Part shown: piece by piece, positions 5,525 through 6,381 of the stretch
Layout of the letters: the number at the start of each line of letters is the position of its first letter
How positions within the stretch are numbered: the stretch's first letter is position 1
Source: Candidatus Hikarchaeia archaeon HikBin4
GTDB lineage: Archaea; Halobacteriota; Halobacteria; Halobacteriales; Hikarchaeaceae
DNA: 6,381 bases
Direction: 5' to 3'
Assembly: GCA_009889685.1 (NCBI GenBank)
Contig: WTZT01000033.1
Coordinates: 1 to 6,381, forward strand
The notes under the pieces: model-generated
What the model was told of the DNA's origin: nothing
What the model saw: only the letters and a program-made list of their open reading frames with translations
The model's database searches: none
Position numbers and translations under genes: made by a program

Positions 5525-6211
5525 TCAAGAATGGAAAGGTACTGCTCGTGTGGATGTTGCTTTAAATGTAGCCACTACAGGAGAACCAAGTTGAAAATTC
5601 AATTGCCGGAGACTTTCCAATGAAATTAGAGCGGTCATTGTGACATCAGATCCTACATCAAAAGTAACTTCTGCGATTGCTTCATGAGTAGTAATCGAAG
5701 TGATAACCCCAACGAAGCGGTTTAATGCACTTGTTATTATGGAAGAAGAGGTGAAAGGGGGGGAATGGAGTGTAATGGAATCGGATCTTAAAGATATTTG
5801 TACATATTCTGCATCCGTAAAAAGAAGAGCCCTGATTGGGCCCGCGGGAGTGAGTATTGTTGCGAGTTCCCCAGATCTAGATAGGACTTGTCCTTGTAAT
5901 ACTATTTCTTCGGTTCCAAGAATGTCAGTGAAAGTTATTTCTAATCGGGAGAAACGGTCTAATAATTCATAAGCAATCTTCGTGAGAGAACTGCCACCTC
6001 CCCCTTGACCACCACGTGTTCGAGATAATAAAGGCCCGGAATGAATTTCCAATTCCTGAATACGTTTGTGCGCTCTCGAATAGGATCTTCCGAGTGAAGA
6101 AGATGCGGAATTCAAAGATCCGTGCTCTTCTACGGCTTGTAGAAGAATGGCATCTTTTGAATTAAAAGAAACAGAACCAATTCGAAAATGCAAATCGAAT
6201 TCATTTTGCAT
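5525..6211 (-). CDS. ModE-like transcriptional regulator: LysR-type winged helix plus TOBE domain
   Basis: A 228-residue protein. Residues 11-90 form a ModE/LysR-type winged helix: DAILLQAVEEHGSLNSAS (20-37), the likely recognition helix YSRAHKRIQELE (44-55), and the glycine-rich wing RTRGGQGGGGSSLT (64-77). Residues about 161-225 (NRFVGVITSI ... PVVATFKATSTRAV) form a TOBE/Mop domain, the fold that binds molybdate or tungstate in ModE. The middle (about 104-150) looks like a second, degenerate beta-barrel unit. By family knowledge it should sense an oxyanion and control an uptake system; the ligand here is inferred. The ATG at 6211 is supported by a TATA box 26 nt upstream. Two identical palindromes lie just beyond, between this gene and a divergent gene with a secretion-like start, so autoregulation and control of that neighbour are likely. 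Confidence 0.88.
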   Translation of the reverse strand: MQNEFDLHFRIGSVSFNSKDAILLQAVEEHGSLNSASSSLGRSYSRAHKRIQELEIHSGPLLSRTRGGQGGGGSSLTKIAYELLDRFSRLEITFTDILGTEEIVLQGQVLSRSGELATILTPAGPIRALLFTDAEYVQISLRSDSITLHSPPFTSSSIITSALNRFVGVITSITTHEAIAEVTFDVGSDVTMTALISLESLRQLNFQLGSPVVATFKATSTRAVPFHS

Positions 6212-6233
6212 GGGTTGGATAAGAGACAGGAGG

Positions 6234-6240
6234 TATAAAA
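6234..6240 (-). promoter_or_regulatory. TATA box for the ModE-like gene
   Basis: The minus strand reads AACCCC then TTTTATA, which looks like a BRE-like element plus TATA box, centred 26 nt before the ATG at 6211. This predicts a leaderless mRNA. The first palindrome starts at 6245, over the BRE-like bases, so a bound regulator could block TFB/TBP. Read on the plus strand the same bases are TATAAAA and might also serve the divergent gene, with a leader of nearly 60 nt. Confidence 0.6.
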
Positions 6241-6244
6241 GGGG

Positions 6245-6264
6245 TTATGTCTGTTTAGACATAA
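6245..6264. promoter_or_regulatory. Operator-like palindrome 1
   Basis: TTATGTC (6245-6251), 6-nt spacer, GACATAA (6258-6264): perfect 7-bp inverted arms, the layout of a dimeric winged-helix binding site. It starts 4 nt beyond the TATA box of the regulator gene. It is identical in arms and spacer length to a second copy at 6274-6293. Confidence 0.75.
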
Positions 6265-6273
6265 TGATAACTG

Positions 6274-6293
6274 TTATGTCGAATGGGACATAA
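6274..6293. promoter_or_regulatory. Operator-like palindrome 2
   Basis: TTATGTC (6274-6280), 6-nt spacer, GACATAA (6287-6293): the same arms and spacer length as palindrome 1, 29 bp away start to start. The spacer bases differ, so the arms look conserved for binding. The flanks G before and TGAT after are also shared by both copies. The right arm lies about 26 nt before the ATG of the divergent gene, so it may overlap that gene's TATA region (CATAATGA). Confidence 0.75.
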
Positions 6294-6318
6294 TGATCGG
6301 TGAAAGGGAGAGAGTAGT

Positions 6319-6381
6319 ATGGGAATGACACGTAGAGAATTGATTTTTCTATCTTCTATGTGGCCCATTTTACAGCTAGGA
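6319..6381 (+). CDS. Start of a probable exported protein with twin-arginine-like motif (runs off right edge)
   Basis: An open frame starts with ATG at 6319 (or the in-frame ATG at 6325) and runs 21 codons to the window edge: MGMTRRELIFLSS, then a hydrophobic stretch ending ILQLG. TRRELIFLS resembles the twin-arginine motif common on haloarchaeal exported solute-binding proteins. AGGGAG lies 8 nt before the first ATG, and a TATA-like CATAATGA is 26 nt before it. The divergent ModE-like gene and twin operator between them suggest a molybdate/tungstate-binding protein of an ABC transporter (WtpA, TupA or ModA class). That is inference from context; too little sequence is present to recognise the family. 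Confidence 0.55.
   Translation, partial: MGMTRRELIFLSSMWPILQLG

Noticed and set aside
5700..5972. 90-codon plus-strand frame opposite the ModE-like gene
   Set aside because: It lies antisense within the TOBE and middle region of the regulator and has no motif or start signal of its own.

Overview
The window looks like part of an archaeal chromosome. The gene set is archaeal: ribosomal proteins L39e and L31e, aIF6, archaeal-type FtsY and the start of SRP54. Nearly every product resembles its haloarchaeal (class Halobacteria) homologue more than any other I can recall, including a haloarchaeal-type TPR protein, a DUF424 protein and a TOBE/ModE regulator. Yet the DNA is AT-rich (about 40% GC by eye), and the proteins are lysine- and isoleucine-rich without the strong acidic shift of salt-in halophiles. 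A low-GC, probably non-halophilic relative of haloarchaea, such as the marine Hikarchaeia (Marine Group IV), would fit. That placement is inference and was not tested.

Left half, minus strand, read from about 3040 down to 1: rpl39e (missed by simple ORF calling because it is only 50 codons), rpl31e and eif6 are tightly packed. L39e and L31e share an ATGA overlap, and eIF6 starts at a GTG two bases after the L31e stop. A TATA-like element then precedes sufU (Fe-S scaffold / sulfur acceptor), with ftsY (SRP receptor GTPase) only 3 nt behind it. A small four-cysteine protein (76 aa) and the first 34 codons of srp54 follow, each with its own TATA-like box about 25 nt before the ATG. This block joins ribosome biogenesis to co-translational membrane targeting. 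The genes rpl18a/LX and pfdA, usually found between eif6 and ftsY in haloarchaea, are missing here, and sufU occupies the place.

Middle, plus strand, 3199-5519: a divergent 160-nt gap (3039-3198) separates the two blocks. A TPR protein, a DUF424 protein and SufS cysteine desulfurase follow in one direction and could be co-transcribed. SufS and SufU, expected to work as a pair, therefore sit on opposite sides and opposite strands around the ribosomal genes.

Right end, 5525-6381: a ModE-like regulator (LysR-type winged helix plus TOBE domain) lies convergent to sufS with only 5 nt between stops. Upstream of it are two identical perfect 7-bp inverted repeats (TTATGTC, 6-nt spacer, GACATAA), and then the divergent start of a protein with a twin-arginine-like N-terminus that runs off the window. 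The likely reading is an autoregulated oxyanion (molybdate/tungstate) regulator facing its target transporter gene.

I saw no tRNA, rRNA, CRISPR array, transposon or phage gene. The window is mostly conserved core genome. The most distinctive parts are the twin operator and the sufU-for-LX/pfdA arrangement.
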